This document shows positions 32,411-34,214 of a stretch of DNA of 34,214 bases, one piece after another. The notes under the pieces were generated by a model, which was given only the letters and a program-made list of their open reading frames with translations, was not told where the DNA came from and ran no database searches. The DNA lies in NCBI GenBank assembly GCA_011390755.1, contig JAABRU010000067.1, positions 1 through 34,214 on the forward strand. Direction: 5' to 3'. Source of the DNA: Desulfobacteraceae bacterium (lineage in GTDB: Bacteria > Desulfobacterota > Desulfobacteria > Desulfobacterales > Desulfococcaceae). Within the stretch, counting starts at the first letter, position 1; each line of letters begins with the position of its first letter. The position numbers and the translations under genes were made by a program.

Positions 32411-33817
32411 TTGAAACTTCATAAAAAATTTTTCACACTCTTCCTGCTCAATTCGGTGCTGATTCTGGTTCTGTTCATCGGAACCATGCAGCTTTTTATT
32501 TACCGGAATTTTGCGGATTATGTAAACCGGGTGGAACTTCACAAACTGGATCATCTTGCCGCGGCCCTTGAGGATGAATATCTGAAAAACAGATGGGAGG
32601 CATTCAGAAACAGCCCCGGACACTGGATGAATACAGTGCATTTGAATCTGGCAAAGGATCACGGAATCCAAAGGCGGAAACCGCTCGGTAATCTTCCGCA
32701 CAGACCGCCGCGTCTTCATCCTGTGGATCCCCTGCAGATCGGCAGACGACTTGTCCTTTTTGATGCACAGCATCGGCTGATCGCAGGTCCGCGGGCCCAT
32801 GACGGAAATTATACCTTTCGGGAGATACAGCTTCATGGCAGTACAATCGGACGGATGGGACTGGATATTACAGAAGAAGTATACCATCCCCTGGCAATGG
32901 AATACATTAAAAGTCAGATTCCCGCTTTTACTGTTATTGTATCCGGAATACTGCTGCTGTCGGCCTTTCTGTCCTTTTTCATATCCGCTCATCTGCTCCG
33001 GCCGGTCCGGCTGCTCACAAAAGGAACAAGAAATCTGACTTCTTCCGGATTTAATATGAAAATTGATATCCGCAGCAAAGATGAACTGGGGGAACTGGCA
33101 GACGATTTCAACCGGATGGCGGAAACACTGAAGAAATATGAGGAAATCCGTCGGCAGTGGATTTCGGACATTTCCCATGAACTGAGAACCCCCCTGACCA
33201 TTATGCGGGGAAAAATCGAGGCCCTGCTGGACGGTATCCGGGAACTGAACCGGGATGCCCTGCTTTCCCTGCATTCGGATGTGATCCGCTTCGGCAAACT
33301 GGTGAATGATCTTCATCTGCTGTCTTTGGCAGATTCCCGCAATCTGCATATGAAAAAAGAAAAACTGGATCCCCTGGAATGCCTGGAAGCCACCCTCCGG
33401 GATTTCCGGACCATACTGGATCAGCACCGGATGCTGGTGCAGGTATATACGGATGTCTCCAAACCGGCTGTTATGGAAGGGGACAGAGACCGCCTGCGTC
33501 AGCTTTTTTCCAATCTGCTGGAAAATGTTCTCCGTTATACGGATTCTCCGGGTGTGCTGAAAATCAGCAGCATCCGCAAAGACAGCAGACTGTGCATCTG
33601 TTTTGACGATTCCGCACCGGGTGTGCCGGATGAGGCACTGGCACGGATTTTTGACCGCCTTTACCGGGTGGATAAATCCCGCAGCCGGAAACTCGGGGGA
33701 AGCGGTCTGGGACTTGCCATCTGCAGACAGATTACGGAAAGTCACCGGGGGACAATCCGGGCCGCGCATTCCTCCCTGGGGGGGCTGTGCATCCGGGTGG
33801 AATTTCCGCTGATCTGA
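32411..33817 (+). CDS. baeS: Sensor histidine kinase, BaeS-like
   Basis: The product is 468 residues. Transmembrane helix 1 covers about 8-30 and helix 2 about 172-194, with a periplasmic sensor domain between them. A HAMP domain (about 195-245) follows. The phosphorylated His256 lies in WISDISHELRTPLTIMRGKI. The N box is LLENVLRYTDSPG, the G1 region DDSAPGVPDEALARIF and the G2 region LGGSGLGLAICRQI. The kinase core closely follows E. coli BaeS (DDLH, GDRDRLRQLF, AHSSLGGLCIRVEFPL), the sensor of an envelope stress system controlling efflux pumps. The sensor domain differs, so the signal may differ. The start is a TTG at 32411 with GGAAAGG upstream. It is followed 127 bases later by the regulator gene, with a long hairpin between. 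Confidence 0.93.
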   Translation: MKLHKKFFTLFLLNSVLILVLFIGTMQLFIYRNFADYVNRVELHKLDHLAAALEDEYLKNRWEAFRNSPGHWMNTVHLNLAKDHGIQRRKPLGNLPHRPPRLHPVDPLQIGRRLVLFDAQHRLIAGPRAHDGNYTFREIQLHGSTIGRMGLDITEEVYHPLAMEYIKSQIPAFTVIVSGILLLSAFLSFFISAHLLRPVRLLTKGTRNLTSSGFNMKIDIRSKDELGELADDFNRMAETLKKYEEIRRQWISDISHELRTPLTIMRGKIEALLDGIRELNRDALLSLHSDVIRFGKLVNDLHLLSLADSRNLHMKKEKLDPLECLEATLRDFRTILDQHRMLVQVYTDVSKPAVMEGDRDRLRQLFSNLLENVLRYTDSPGVLKISSIRKDSRLCICFDDSAPGVPDEALARIFDRLYRVDKSRSRKLGGSGLGLAICRQITESHRGTIRAAHSSLGGLCIRVEFPLI

Positions 33818-33827
33818 AAAATAGACT

Positions 33828-33895
33828 TTATCGGAAATAAAAAAATGACAGAAAATTTCACCGCAAAGACGCGGTGAAAACCTTATTTCCGATAA
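33828..33895. repeat. Long hairpin between baeS and baeR
   Basis: TTATCGGAAATAA (33828-33840) and its exact complement (33883-33895) enclose a second perfect inverted repeat, TTTCACCGC/GCGGTGAAA (33856-33864, 33871-33879). The outer 13-bp arms resemble the ends of a small element, but no second copy is in the window. Its place inside a two-gene operon could tune regulator expression. Confidence 0.6.
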
Positions 33896-33944
33896 TGTTT
33901 AATGAACCTTATTACACTGCCGCGGACACAGGAAAGGGGAAGAA

Positions 33945-34214
33945 ATGCCCAAAGGACATATTCTGATTGTGGAAGATGAGGAAGAGATCGCGGATCTGCT
34001 GCGGGATTACCTTTTTAATGAAGGTTATACCGTAAGCTGGCTGGAGAACGGGGATGCCGTGATTCCCCATATTAAAAAAAGTCCTCCGGCCCTGATCCTG
34101 CTGGATATCCTGCTGCCCGGTACCGACGGCACAGAAATATGCCGGGAAGTCAGGAAATTTTCAAAGGTTCCCATTATCATGCTTACAGCGAAAGTGGAGG
34201 AAATTGACCGGATT
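33945..34214 (+). CDS. baeR: Response regulator, BaeR-like (partial, runs off the edge)
   Basis: Ninety codons are visible and the frame is open to the window end. The start ATG 33945 follows GGAAAGGGGAAG. The receiver domain has the acidic pocket (LIVEDEEEIAD), the phosphoacceptor Asp of LILLDILLPGTDG and the switch Thr of IIMLTAKVEEIDR. The last phrase, together with NGDAVIPHIKKSPPALILLD, is very close to E. coli BaeR, so the family call is firm even though the winged-helix DNA-binding half is missing. It is the partner of the kinase just upstream. Its likely targets would include the divergent operon and its own promoter if the direct repeats at 32288-32328 are its site, which is inference. 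Confidence 0.9.
   Translation, partial: MPKGHILIVEDEEEIADLLRDYLFNEGYTVSWLENGDAVIPHIKKSPPALILLDILLPGTDGTEICREVRKFSKVPIIMLTAKVEEIDRI

Overview
The window looks like a chromosomal segment of a strictly anaerobic deltaproteobacterium, most plausibly a Desulfobacterales sulfate reducer of the large-genome, repeat-rich kind (Desulfonema-like). This is inference from gene content: a sodium-type F0 with separate b and b' subunits, an ADP-forming acetyl-CoA synthetase, a PhaE-like protein, and many families of small non-coding inverted-repeat elements. No rRNA, tRNA or CRISPR array was recognised.

Layout. 1-1203 is non-coding and repeat-bearing. It is followed by a GAF-domain protein (1204-1812), another repeat gap, and a compact run of a conserved unknown protein, a VOC/glyoxalase-like protein and uvrB (2571-5587). 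5926-10024 encodes an ATP synthase F0 sector only: AtpZ, AtpI, subunit a, a 323-residue four-hairpin c subunit, an ordinary single-hairpin c subunit, b' and b. No F1 gene is present. An aldo/keto reductase stands alone at 10939-11898. A small cluster behind a sigma-54-type promoter (13013-14290) encodes a CxxC-pair protein, a PhaE/phasin-like protein, a single-domain response regulator and a cold-shock-domain protein. 14291-16471 is dense in repeats and holds one 53-residue gene. Histidine degradation genes are divergent: a fused glutamate formimidoyltransferase/cyclodeaminase (16472-18100, minus) and urocanase (18343-20046, plus). Then come a KptA-like protein, serC, a short-chain dehydrogenase, an ADP-forming acyl/acetyl-CoA synthetase, two secreted beta-helix proteins (one fused to an arylsulfotransferase-like domain and a dockerin), and a BaeS/BaeR two-component pair running off the right edge.

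Most notable points. (1) The c subunit at 7205-8176 is four c hairpins in one chain. Hairpins 1 and 4 keep the two-carboxylate sodium-binding pattern; hairpins 2 and 3 carry glutamine where the ion-binding glutamate should be. A normal single-hairpin c gene follows it, so a mixed rotor with fewer sites per turn is possible. (2) At least eleven families of short terminal-inverted-repeat elements occupy the gaps. They are nested up to three deep, often with intact target duplications, so the order of insertion can be read. (3) The beta-helix/arylsulfotransferase/dockerin protein is an unusual chimera.

Element family names used below, with terminal motif and target duplication: A GGYGATTTCC (TTA); B TACCAATTCCA (TTA); C GTCAACGTTTAAATGACGG; D GGAGTTACGCAGTTGAA (6 bp); E GGTCTGTCAAATA (5 bp); F CCGTAAAAAGTCCGA (6 bp); G CCTATCCGAAAACCT (TTA); H TAGTGGGTCAAATCCGTTGA; I CAGCAGATCGGAAAG; J TGTAATGTAACAT (9 bp); K TATGGCYTGACYCAATTAA.
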